A stretch of 19,509 nt of DNA from CAZNVB01 sp964651495 (GTDB taxonomy: Bacteria; Acidobacteriota; Aminicenantia; Aminicenantales; UBA8522). Within the stretch, counting starts at the first letter, position 1. Each line of letters opens with the position of its first letter. The DNA lies in contig CAZYWP010000051.1 in the NCBI GenBank assembly GCA_964651495.1, positions 1 to 19,509 on the forward strand, written 5' to 3'. The notes beneath the pieces are model-generated. The model was given only the letters and a program-made list of their open reading frames with translations. It did no database searches and was not told the origin of the DNA. Below, one piece after another: positions 1-7,792 of the stretch. The translations under genes were made by a program, and so were the position numbers.

Positions 1-5
1 GGAGG
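1..5 (+). promoter_or_regulatory. Ribosome binding site of the PPC/VWA gene
   Basis: The window opens with GGAGG, three bases before the ATG at 9. The spacing is short but the match is strong. The promoter, if any, lies outside the window. Confidence 0.55.
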
Positions 6-8
6 AGA

Positions 9-3000
9 ATGAGGTCCTTTGTTTTCGGCTGTTCATCCATTTTCTTATCTCTGCTTCTCGTTTTACCCGCTCTGGCCCAAGTCAAAACCGAGGTCGAGCC
101 CAATGACAGCCGCGAGCAGGCGCAGGAGATCCGAATTGGGGACAACATTGAAGGCAGCGTCCAAAAGAACAACGACGACGATTGGTTTAAACTGACCGTA
201 GACAAATCAGGCAAGAATTATCTTCAAATCGACCTCAGCGCCGTCCCGGAAATCGACACCCGCTTGTACCTCTTGGATGCCAACGGACGGACGCTCCTGG
301 ATGTGAATGCAGCCCGCAAAAACGAGGTTGAAACGATCGCCTTTTTTCCCGTCGAACCGGGGACCTACTACGTCCGTGTCTATGCGGCGGGGAAAGCCAC
401 AGCGGAGAAATATTCACTGAGCCTAAAACTCGATGGCCCCTGGCAGGCAGGCCAGGAACTCGAGCCCAACGACCGCCGGGAGCAAGCCAACGACCTTCCC
501 TTGGGAGACAGCGTCGAGGGCCACTTCCAGTATCACGGGGACTACGATTATTTCCGTCTCCTCGTCGATCAGCCCGGCAAGCACAAGATCCACATCGACC
601 TCAGCGCCCTTCCCGATTACGACCAGCAGCTCTACATCCAGGACAAAGACGGAAAGGAACTTTGGCGCGCCAAGCAGGCGGCTAAAGGCGAGCCGGAATC
701 CGTCGACCATCTCACAGTCACAGAGGGGGTCTATTACATATTAGTACAAGGCATTCAGCAGCAGATCACGGATAAATACACCCTGAGCACGCGGCTTCTC
801 GGCCCCTGGAGTGAGAACGAGGAAGCCGAGCCGAATAACGAGATTAAACAGGCCACTGAAGTCAGCCTCGGTGCCCCTTTCACAGGCCGGGTCAACTGCG
901 ATTTCGACGCAGATTATTACGCCTTCACAGTCCCCGAAGCGGGCCTTGATCTGCTTATCATCCAGATATCCGGCATTCCCGGGGCAAGCTCGCACCTCGA
1001 GCTCGTCGACGCAAAAGAGAAACGGCTGGATATGTCGATGCGCGGCGAAGCCGGAATGGGCGAGGAAATCGTCAAGATGAAGGTCAAACCGGGAACTTAT
1101 TACCTGAAAATCTCCCCCCCGCCAAAAAATAAGAGGGGCAGCGAATACACGCTCTACGTCGGTAAGCCCCAAAAGCCGCCGGCTTCGCCCGAGGAAGTCC
1201 AACAAGCCCTGGTCAAAGCGCTCGACTGGCTCGCCTCCAAGCAGCAAAAAACCGGCTCCTGGTTAGGCGGGCATGATCAAGCCTACGCCGGACTCTCTAT
1301 CATGGCTTTCATCGGCGGCAAATGTGTCCCGAAAGATTACTCGGCCAATATCAAATCGGCCGTTCAATACATCAAATCTGTCCACAAGCCCAGCTCAAAG
1401 TATCCGGAAGGGTCGAAGGAGGCGGCCACAGAGGGCGGCCGGCTGGGAACGGGCAACATGTACGAGCAGGCCATCGCCACGCTGGCCGTTCTCGAGGCGC
1501 TCGTCGAGACAAACGACGCGAGCCTTGAGCCCATCGCCCAGGATGCCATCAATTTGATCCTCCGCTCACAGAATACCGAGCACAAGCCGGAAACGCTGGG
1601 CGGCCCGATCAAGCCCGACAATCCTCATTACGGCGGCTGGAGATATAACACATACAGCACCGACAGCGATCTCTCGGTCAGCGGCTGGCAGATCCTCACC
1701 CTCAAAGCGGCCGTGAATGCGGGATTTTCGGTCCCAGACTATGTTTTCCCGGCCGCGGCCAACTTTATTCGGTCGCTCTATGGGAAGGACGACGGCTCGT
1801 TCCGCTATAACTCCCCCGGAACGACTGGCACTTCCTGCGCCCGGGCGGGAATGGGGGCACTCTCCTTGCAGATCTCCGGATTTCCTCTGGATCCGGCGGT
1901 CCCTTCCGCTCTTCGCTTCATGCAGGACAATGCACCCCGGTGGCACATTGAGCAGCCTGGAGATGGCTACCCGTTTTATTATTGGTATTACGGCACCCGG
2001 GCGATGTATCTGGCCGGAGGCGACGACTGGCGGATCTGGAAGGACTGGATGTGCCGCTTCCTGGTCGACCACCAGAACGCGGATGGAAGCTGGGAGGGAA
2101 AGAAAAACGAACAGGGGCTGGATACCTACCGGGTCGCCCTTGGCGCACTGATGCTCGAGTTCTGCTGCGGGCATGTGCCGATCTACATGTCGCCAGTCAA
2201 GAGGCTCGGCTCGGGGACAATTAAGGTCGACTTCGAGAAAGGCGCCGAAAAAGAGGCCAGCAAAAACATCGAAATCATCATGGACGCCTCCAATTCCATG
2301 TGGGGGCAGATCGGCGGAGAAGCTAAAATCACGATTGCCCGGAAGGTGTTAGCCCAAATTATCAATGGGCTGCCGGACTCCATGAACGTCGGGATGCGGG
2401 TTTACGGCCACCGCTACGGGCTTAACGACAAGCTGGCCTGCACGGACTCTCAGCTTCTTGTTCCCATAGGCCCGGTCGCCAAGACTCAGCTCATCGAAAC
2501 CGTCAATAAAATCCAGCTCAAGGGGAAAACGCCGCTTGTTCTCTCGGTCCTCGAAGCGATTAAGGATTTCGAAAAGATACCCAACGGCTCCGTAATCCTC
2601 GTTACAGACGGCATAGAAAGCTGCAACGGCGATATCAAGTCCATCGGTCCGGCCGTCAAAAAATCCGGCCTGGAACTCAAGGTGCACATTGTCGGGTTCG
2701 ATATCAAGGAAAAGGAAGCGCGGGCCGAGCTCGAGGCCATCGCCAAGTCGACGGAAGGACGATACCTCGATGCCAAGAACGCGGGCGAGCTCCTCTCTGC
2801 CCTAGAGCAGACACTCAAGCTCGAGTATGTCGTGCTCAATGAAAAGGGTGAGGAAGCCGGCCGAGGCACCGTCGGCGGCGACGAGGTCAAACTCAAAGAG
2901 GGCGTCTATATGCTCCGCGTCCTGCTGGCGCCGCAGCCGCTCGAAATCAAGGTTCAAGTCAAGACCGGCGGAAAGACGGCTTGCGTCCTGAAGAAGGAAT

Positions 3001-3026
3001 CCGGCGCCTGGAAGCTTGGCTGCTGA
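9..3026 (+). CDS. Exported protein: three PPC domains, squalene-cyclase-like toroid, VWA domain
   Basis: A 1005-aa protein with a signal peptide (about residues 1-23, ending LPALA before Q24). Three tandem pre-peptidase C-terminal (PPC) beta-sandwich domains follow, at about 28-141, 151-263 and 274-387. Each opens with an EPND/EPNN motif and ends with a GTYY/GVYY-type strand. Residues about 395-735 resemble the alpha/alpha toroid of prenyltransferase/squalene-cyclase repeats (DGSF and DGSWEG turns). The catalytic DxDD of class II cyclases reads DSDL at 552-555, so terpene cyclisation is unlikely. Residues about 752-930 form a von Willebrand A domain with an apparently complete MIDAS: D759, S761, S763, T841, D867. 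A small C-terminal beta-rich tail follows. PPC and VWA domains are usually adhesion or binding modules, so I infer a secreted or envelope binding protein; the exact role is unknown. The next gene starts 14 bases downstream, suggesting co-transcription. Confidence 0.9.
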   Translation: MRSFVFGCSSIFLSLLLVLPALAQVKTEVEPNDSREQAQEIRIGDNIEGSVQKNNDDDWFKLTVDKSGKNYLQIDLSAVPEIDTRLYLLDANGRTLLDVNAARKNEVETIAFFPVEPGTYYVRVYAAGKATAEKYSLSLKLDGPWQAGQELEPNDRREQANDLPLGDSVEGHFQYHGDYDYFRLLVDQPGKHKIHIDLSALPDYDQQLYIQDKDGKELWRAKQAAKGEPESVDHLTVTEGVYYILVQGIQQQITDKYTLSTRLLGPWSENEEAEPNNEIKQATEVSLGAPFTGRVNCDFDADYYAFTVPEAGLDLLIIQISGIPGASSHLELVDAKEKRLDMSMRGEAGMGEEIVKMKVKPGTYYLKISPPPKNKRGSEYTLYVGKPQKPPASPEEVQQALVKALDWLASKQQKTGSWLGGHDQAYAGLSIMAFIGGKCVPKDYSANIKSAVQYIKSVHKPSSKYPEGSKEAATEGGRLGTGNMYEQAIATLAVLEALVETNDASLEPIAQDAINLILRSQNTEHKPETLGGPIKPDNPHYGGWRYNTYSTDSDLSVSGWQILTLKAAVNAGFSVPDYVFPAAANFIRSLYGKDDGSFRYNSPGTTGTSCARAGMGALSLQISGFPLDPAVPSALRFMQDNAPRWHIEQPGDGYPFYYWYYGTRAMYLAGGDDWRIWKDWMCRFLVDHQNADGSWEGKKNEQGLDTYRVALGALMLEFCCGHVPIYMSPVKRLGSGTIKVDFEKGAEKEASKNIEIIMDASNSMWGQIGGEAKITIARKVLAQIINGLPDSMNVGMRVYGHRYGLNDKLACTDSQLLVPIGPVAKTQLIETVNKIQLKGKTPLVLSVLEAIKDFEKIPNGSVILVTDGIESCNGDIKSIGPAVKKSGLELKVHIVGFDIKEKEARAELEAIAKSTEGRYLDAKNAGELLSALEQTLKLEYVVLNEKGEEAGRGTVGGDEVKLKEGVYMLRVLLAPQPLEIKVQVKTGGKTACVLKKESGAWKLGC

Positions 3027-3028
3027 TC

Positions 3029-3034
3029 AGGAGG
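3029..3034 (+). promoter_or_regulatory. Ribosome binding site deciding the lipoprotein start
   Basis: AGGAGG lies six bases before the ATG at 3041. It supports that ATG over an upstream in-frame start at 2981, which would overlap the preceding gene and put extra charged residues before the signal peptide. Confidence 0.75.
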
Positions 3035-3040
3035 CGTCTT

Positions 3041-4315
3041 ATGCGATGGTGGCAGGCGAAGCGTCCTTTCTACATTCTTTTATTCCTATCCTCTCCCCTC
3101 TTCATGATAGCGTGCGTCGCCAACCGCACCGTTGTCTCGCCTTTAGAACTGCCGGCGCCCGCTGACATCACCGCCGACGCCGGCCAAGAACGGATCTCCC
3201 CTGAAACTGGCGCCATTCCTGTGGCTGCTCCGCTTATCCCAACCGGGGTTTCGGCACAAGAAGGAAATGGATTTGTGACGCTGACATGGACGCCTGTCAG
3301 TGGAGCGACGTCCTACAACATTTACTACGGGCTTTCGTCATCGGTATCCAAGAAGAGCGGCACAAAAATCGCCAACCTCAGAGGCAGTCCATATAAGGTG
3401 CGTCCGCTCAAAAACAAGACCCCCTACTATTTTGTGGTCACGGCGGTGAACGCGGGCGGCGAGAGCGGAGACTCGCCGTGGGCAATGGCAACCCCCCTTG
3501 CGCAAGCGCCTAAGTCCGGGCTTGTCCGCATTCCGGCAGGCTCCTTCCGGATGGGTGATCACCTCGATAGGATAGGCTATGCGCTACCCGTGCACACAGT
3601 CAACCTCGACGAGTTCTTCATTGACAGGTACGAGACGATGTACGCGCTCTGGAAAGAGGTCTATGACTGGGCCGTCGCCAAAGGCTACAAATTTGACAAC
3701 GCCGGGCAAAACGGCTCCTTCGGCAAGGGAAACAACCTGCCTGTAGTGATGATCAACTGGTATGATTCGGTGAAATGGCTCAATGCCCGCTCAGAAAAGG
3801 AGGGCAGGACGCCGGTCTTCTATGTCGACGACGCCGACACGATTGTCTACAGGACAGGGCGCGTTGATCTAACCTATGCCCAGGTGAAATGGGAAGCCAA
3901 TGGCTATCGACTCCCGACGGAAGCGGAATGGGAAAAAGCGTCCAGGGGAGGCGTTGAGGGCAAGCGCTACCCCTGGGGAGATGAGCTGGGAACGGGCAAT
4001 GCCAACGACAACATGGGCGGAGCCGTGCCCGTCGGCATCTACCAAACCAACGGTTACGGCCTTTATGATGTGGCCGGGAACGTATTCGAATGGGTCTGGG
4101 ATTGGGGCTCGGAAAGGCAAGCTTACGACTGGGCCGCCGATGGGGCCAGCAACCCTCGCGGACCCGATTCCAGCGATACGGGCACAAGGATCAGGCGCGG
4201 CGGAGGTTATACCTATGGGTCCCAACATCTCAAGTGCTCCGGCCGCATGTTCCGGACGCCGACCTACACCGCGCCTTACTTCGGATTCCGGTCTGCTACA
4301 AGCAAACCGCGATGA
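3041..4315 (+). CDS. Lipoprotein with fibronectin type III and FGE-sulfatase (SUMF1-like) domains
   Basis: A 424-aa protein from the ATG with a good Shine-Dalgarno. The N-terminus is a lipoprotein signal: basic start, hydrophobic stretch, then MIAC with the lipid-attachment cysteine at residue 25. A fibronectin type III domain spans about 66-155 (TWTPV, YNIYYG and YYFVVTAVN strands). An FGE-sulfatase fold spans about 162-424, with the family signatures RIPAGSFRMG, YRLPTEAEWE, YPWG, DVAGNVFEWVWDW and a closing FGFR. The two active-site cysteines of true formylglycine-generating enzymes, expected shortly after RGGGY, are absent in my by-eye alignment; Tyr and Leu sit there and only one Cys occurs nearby. 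It is therefore probably not a sulfatase-activating enzyme but a binding or other FGE-fold protein. It sits 14 bases after the PPC/VWA gene, and the two likely work together at the envelope. Confidence 0.88.
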   Translation: MRWWQAKRPFYILLFLSSPLFMIACVANRTVVSPLELPAPADITADAGQERISPETGAIPVAAPLIPTGVSAQEGNGFVTLTWTPVSGATSYNIYYGLSSSVSKKSGTKIANLRGSPYKVRPLKNKTPYYFVVTAVNAGGESGDSPWAMATPLAQAPKSGLVRIPAGSFRMGDHLDRIGYALPVHTVNLDEFFIDRYETMYALWKEVYDWAVAKGYKFDNAGQNGSFGKGNNLPVVMINWYDSVKWLNARSEKEGRTPVFYVDDADTIVYRTGRVDLTYAQVKWEANGYRLPTEAEWEKASRGGVEGKRYPWGDELGTGNANDNMGGAVPVGIYQTNGYGLYDVAGNVFEWVWDWGSERQAYDWAADGASNPRGPDSSDTGTRIRRGGGYTYGSQHLKCSGRMFRTPTYTAPYFGFRSATSKPR

Positions 4316-4418
4316 TATAGGGAAAAAGCACCAGAACACTGCGCAGGCTGGAAAAGGGATTGCTGCTTGGCCTCGATCTGCTTCAGGAATTGGGGGGTCG
4401 GCAGAGGTGGCGCGTGTT

Positions 4419-7115
4419 TTAGTCGGGAAGCTTCAGCGACCAGAGATCGCCCTTGAAGTCGGAGAGCATCATGTACAGCCGGTCCGGAGCCGCTCTCATC
4501 CAACAAACGCCGAAGAGCTTCATGTCGGGAGGGGTGTGGTTGTGGAATGCGGCGAAGGGTTCGCCTGACGGTTTTCCATCCGCGCCCATGCTCTGAGCCC
4601 AGATACAAATGAATCCGTCACGGTTAGACCCGTAGTACAAGGTTTTGCCGTCTCTCGACCATGCGGGAGAGCCGATATAGTTGCCGTCCTCATCGATTTT
4701 CGTCCACGCTCCAACGGGTGCCGGCTGATCACCTACCTCCGCTAGGTACAGGGCCGCGGTCCCGTCTGACAGGGCGAGCGTGAAGGCCACCCAGCGGTCC
4801 GAAGGGGACAGCGCGGCATCGTAAAGTTCTCCTTGGCCGGTGGTATCCAGGAAGGGGCTGCGCCGCCCCCCGGCCGCATCCAGCCGAAATAACTGGTCGC
4901 CAATCCCCGCGAGAATCTCATCCGTTTTTGAGAAGAAGCCAAGGACATAACAATTCTCGGCGACTGGTTGCGGAGCGGCGCCGCTTGCAGCAATGTAGGC
5001 AATTCGCTTTCCCTCCACAACATCGGAATAGGCCAGCCGGGAACCGTCCGAGTTCAGACGGGGAAAGACGCCCAGTGTATTGTTGGAGCAGGCGAATGAT
5101 TCTTCCTCCCCGCTCGCCATATGGCGGACCCGGATTTCGGTCTTCTGCGTAGTGTAGGATGTCCAGGCAAGTTTGGAACCGTCGGAAGAGACACTGATAT
5201 CGTACTTCCCCAGCGGATCGGAAGTGACCGGCTCAAGCGGGCCTGACGCCGTGCCGTCGCCCGGTTTCAGGGCCACCGACCAGACGTTGACATTTGGAGA
5301 CAGAGTGCTGAAGACCGTCCGGCCGTCCGACGCGATCGAAACTCCGTACTGCATGCCGGCAGTTGAAGTGATGAGTTGTGCCGGACCGGCTTCCGGATGG
5401 GTTCCTCCGGAGAGCGGAACACGATACAGGCTCAAGCCGCCGATCATCGAGCCTTCAGAATAATACACATAATTGTTCCGCCAGGCGAGAAGGAGCCGGA
5501 CGATCCCGCCTCGGGCCGGGGCCTTGATGCGCACGGCGGGACCGCCGGCCACGGGCGCGAGATACCAGTCGCGGCTGTCCCGGACGCCGGGTTGATAGCC
5601 GTTGAAGAGAATATGCTTTCCGTCGGCTGACCAGAGCGGCCATGACCACGATGCTCCGTCCCTAGGAATGAAGAATTCCGGCTGGAGGGGAGTTGGATTG
5701 CCCCCGCCCGCCGGAACTAAAAAGAGCTTCGCTTGCCTGGTTAACGCGGAAGCGACGAGATAGGCGATGGTCGATCCGTCAGGAGAGAACGCAGGCAACC
5801 TCCCTTTTTCCGCGATCATCTTTTCAGCGCCGCCGAGCGCTTCCACGATATAAAGCCCGCCGCCGTCACGCTCGGAGCGGAAGATAACCTTTGACCAATC
5901 CGGGGAGAAGCAGGGGAACCAATCGGGCGCAGGGTGTTGCGTCAGTCGGACCGTCTGCTGCCCGCTCAGCTGCCGCACGTATATGTCCATGTTACCGTTC
6001 CGGTCGGAGGAATAGGCGATCAGCTTGCCGTCCGGCGAAATGGCCGGCAGGAATGCTCCCCCCGACTCGAAGGTGATACGCTCCGGCTGGGCCGTCACCG
6101 GCCCTCGGGCGGGCCTCAATAATAACCAGGCCAAGATGCCGGCCGCTGCCAAGACGGCCACCCCAACCAGCGTAGCAGCAAGCCAGGTCCTTCGGCGTTT
6201 CCGTGTCGGAGCGACGGCAACGGCTTGAAGCTTCCCTGATTCGGACTCCTCCTTCAGATCCTGGAGCGCCACTTTCAGGTCGGACATGTTTTGCCAGCGC
6301 CGCTGCGGGTCTTTGCGCAGGCACCGCAATACCAGCTGCTCCACCCCCGCCGACAGACTCCGCGAGATTCCGCTCGGCGATGCCGGGTCCAGATTGATCA
6401 CCGCCGCCATAGTGGTGGCCTTTGTCTCTCCGTCGAAGGCGCGGCGGCCGGTCAGCATCTCGTAAAGGACCGACCCGAAGGAGAAGATGTCCGAACGGGC
6501 ATCCACCGTCTTGCCCGCGGCCTGCTCGGGCGACATGTAGGCGACGGTCCCGAGGATCACCCCCTCCTCGGTGACCGGCCGCCGGGCGAGGGTCAAGGTC
6601 GCGGCCAAGTCGCCAATTTGTTCGACCTGCTCGGCGAGCTTGGCCAAGCCGAAGTCGAGGATTTTGACCAGGCCGTCCGGAGTGACCATGATGTTGGACG
6701 GTTTCAAGTCGCGGTGAATGATCCCCGCGGCATGAGCCTTTACCAGGCCGTCGGCGATCTGGATCGCGAGGGCCAGCGCGTCGTTGAGCGGCAGCCCCTT
6801 GGGGCCGATCAGATCGTCGAGCGTCCGGCCGGCCACATGTTCCATGGCGATGAAGTGGACATCCTCCGCCTGGCCGATGTCGTAGATGGTGACGATGTTC
6901 GGATGGTTCAGCGCCGAGGCCGATTTGGCCTCCTGTTCGAACCGCCGCCGCCGTTCCGGGTCGGACATCTTGTCGGCGGGCAGGACTTTCAGGGCGACAA
7001 AGCGGTCCAGGCGTTCGTCGCGCGCTTTAAAGACCGCCCCCATCCCCCCCTCGCCCAGCTTCTCGACAATGGAGTAATGCGCGATCGCGCGGCCGATCAA
7101 CGGATGTGTACCCAC
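4419..7115 (-). CDS. Transmembrane Ser/Thr protein kinase with TolB/WD40-like beta-propeller (kinase 1)
   Basis: An 898-aa PknB-type kinase. The kinase domain covers about 14-290: glycine loop GEGGMG (21-26), catalytic K43, helix-C E62, HRDLKPSN loop (H134, D136, N141), DFG at 154-156 and the APE-equivalent SPE near 195. All key residues are present, so it should be active. A basic stretch and a transmembrane helix (about 311-333) follow. Residues 345-898 are a beta-propeller of PD40/TolB-like repeats, seen as recurring SPDGK/SADGK/SRDGK motifs followed by aromatic strands. By the usual topology the kinase is cytoplasmic and the propeller periplasmic, probably sensing a ligand or binding protein. 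The start is GTG: the upstream frame closes with TAG four codons before, and no Shine-Dalgarno is visible. It converges on the lipoprotein gene, leaving about 100 bases between them with no obvious terminator. The substrate is unknown. Confidence 0.93.
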   Translation of the reverse strand: MGTHPLIGRAIAHYSIVEKLGEGGMGAVFKARDERLDRFVALKVLPADKMSDPERRRRFEQEAKSASALNHPNIVTIYDIGQAEDVHFIAMEHVAGRTLDDLIGPKGLPLNDALALAIQIADGLVKAHAAGIIHRDLKPSNIMVTPDGLVKILDFGLAKLAEQVEQIGDLAATLTLARRPVTEEGVILGTVAYMSPEQAAGKTVDARSDIFSFGSVLYEMLTGRRAFDGETKATTMAAVINLDPASPSGISRSLSAGVEQLVLRCLRKDPQRRWQNMSDLKVALQDLKEESESGKLQAVAVAPTRKRRRTWLAATLVGVAVLAAAGILAWLLLRPARGPVTAQPERITFESGGAFLPAISPDGKLIAYSSDRNGNMDIYVRQLSGQQTVRLTQHPAPDWFPCFSPDWSKVIFRSERDGGGLYIVEALGGAEKMIAEKGRLPAFSPDGSTIAYLVASALTRQAKLFLVPAGGGNPTPLQPEFFIPRDGASWSWPLWSADGKHILFNGYQPGVRDSRDWYLAPVAGGPAVRIKAPARGGIVRLLLAWRNNYVYYSEGSMIGGLSLYRVPLSGGTHPEAGPAQLITSTAGMQYGVSIASDGRTVFSTLSPNVNVWSVALKPGDGTASGPLEPVTSDPLGKYDISVSSDGSKLAWTSYTTQKTEIRVRHMASGEEESFACSNNTLGVFPRLNSDGSRLAYSDVVEGKRIAYIAASGAAPQPVAENCYVLGFFSKTDEILAGIGDQLFRLDAAGGRRSPFLDTTGQGELYDAALSPSDRWVAFTLALSDGTAALYLAEVGDQPAPVGAWTKIDEDGNYIGSPAWSRDGKTLYYGSNRDGFICIWAQSMGADGKPSGEPFAAFHNHTPPDMKLFGVCWMRAAPDRLYMMLSDFKGDLWSLKLPD

Positions 7116-7121
7116 GCGTAG

Positions 7122-7150
7122 ATACTAAGCGGCAGCGAATCCAGTGTCAA
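7122..7150 (-). promoter_or_regulatory. Sigma70-type promoter of kinase 1, predicted leaderless
   Basis: On the minus strand TTGACA (7145-7150), a 17-base spacer and TAGTAT (7122-7127). The standard start, seven bases past the -10 box, is 7115, which is the G of the GTG start codon. There is no Shine-Dalgarno. Confidence 0.7.
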
Positions 7151-7247
7151 GGCCGCTGACCGTCATGATCAGATTTCGGCGGACTGCGGCGGAAAATACG
7201 ATCTGATTAACTCAATAGGGGCGTAAGGCAGCAGCCAAAGCCTGTCC

Positions 7248-7637
7248 TCAATGGTGCCCGTGCTTCTCCGCGGCTTCGGCCTCGGCCTTGGTCTTATGCA
7301 CGGTGCCGGCCGGATGGTTGGGCGGAGAATAGACGGTATACAGCTTCAGCCGCGTGGTCTTTGAGGTATTGATGACATTATGGTGTGTGCCGGCCGGTAC
7401 GATAGCGGCTTCGTTTTTGCGGACCACATGCTCTTCCGAACCATTCAGGACGAACTTGGCCTCCCCCTGCTCGACGCGAAAGAACTGGTCAACATTCGGA
7501 TGGACCTCATTCCCGATCTCTTCACCCGGCTGAAGACACATCACCACAAGCTGGCAGTGCTTGCCGGTGAAGAGAACCTGACGAAAATACGTGTTCTTGA
7601 GGGTTTGTTCCTCGATCGGTCCAAAGTAACCGGACAT
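7248..7637 (-). CDS. Small cupin-domain protein
   Basis: A 129-aa single-domain cupin. Motif 1 covers about 38-58 (GEEIGNEVHPNVDQFF, ending at EQG) and supplies likely metal ligands E44 and H46, with Q51 replacing the usual second-strand ligand. Motif 2 is VPAGTHHNVIN (80-90), with H85/H86. Such short cupins typically bind a divalent metal; the reaction, if any, cannot be told. The C-terminus is His-rich and charged (EKHGHH). The start is the ATG at 7637, preceded by AAAGGAGA eight bases upstream. An in-frame ATG at 7700 would add 21 residues but lies upstream of the promoter, so it is rejected. It is divided from the URO-D gene behind it by a terminator-like hairpin and its own promoter, so it is probably a separate unit. 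Confidence 0.9.
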   Translation of the reverse strand: MSGYFGPIEEQTLKNTYFRQVLFTGKHCQLVVMCLQPGEEIGNEVHPNVDQFFRVEQGEAKFVLNGSEEHVVRKNEAAIVPAGTHHNVINTSKTTRLKLYTVYSPPNHPAGTVHKTKAEAEAAEKHGHH

Positions 7638-7645
7638 GGGTTTTT

Positions 7646-7653
7646 TCTCCTTT
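7646..7653 (-). promoter_or_regulatory. Ribosome binding site deciding the cupin start
   Basis: AAAGGAGA on the minus strand, eight bases before the ATG at 7637. It picks this start over the in-frame ATG at 7700. Confidence 0.75.
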
Positions 7654-7661
7654 CCCGACGG

Positions 7662-7691
7662 ATGATAAATCGCAGCCTGATCGGCTGTCAA
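7662..7691 (-). promoter_or_regulatory. Sigma70-type promoter of the cupin gene
   Basis: On the minus strand TTGACA (7686-7691), an 18-base spacer and TATCAT (7662-7667). The predicted start is near 7655, just ahead of the Shine-Dalgarno, giving a leader of about 18 bases. A perfect 11-bp tandem repeat abuts the -35 box. Confidence 0.7.
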
Positions 7692-7712
7692 GTCAATCAA
7701 CAGTCAATCAAC
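7691..7712. repeat. Two tandem copies of an 11-bp unit at the cupin promoter
   Basis: AGTCAATCAAC occurs twice head to tail (7691-7701 and 7702-7712) without mismatch. It overlaps the outer base of the -35 box, a position where activators or repressors often bind. An operator role is inference; a chance duplication is possible. Confidence 0.6.
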
Positions 7713-7748
7713 AAATGCGACAAGAAGGCAAGCAAGCTGCGGTCAGCC

Positions 7749-7771
7749 TTAAAAGTGCCCGAAATTCGGGC
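7749..7771 (-). terminator. Terminator-like hairpin behind the URO-D gene
   Basis: On the minus strand GCCCGAATTTCGGGC (7757-7771) folds into a six-base stem with a three-base loop and is followed by ACTTTT. The T-run is short, so termination may be partial. It lies just past the URO-D stop codon at 7793. Confidence 0.5.
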
Positions 7772-7792
7772 TGCGGGCCGGGCAGTCAGGCC

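Noticed and set aside
2981..3040. Upstream start for the FN3/FGE lipoprotein
   Set aside because: It would overlap the preceding gene and place charged residues before the lipoprotein signal; ATG 3041 has AGGAGG.
6291..7121. Plus-strand open frame of 276 codons antisense to the kinase 1 catalytic domain
   Set aside because: It mirrors the conserved kinase domain, has no recognisable domain, and similar antisense frames accompany the other GC-rich genes.
7167..7207. Inverted repeat ATCAGAT ... ATCTGAT between the cupin and kinase 1
   Set aside because: Seven-base arms with a loop of about 26 bases and no T-run; too weak for a terminator or operator call.
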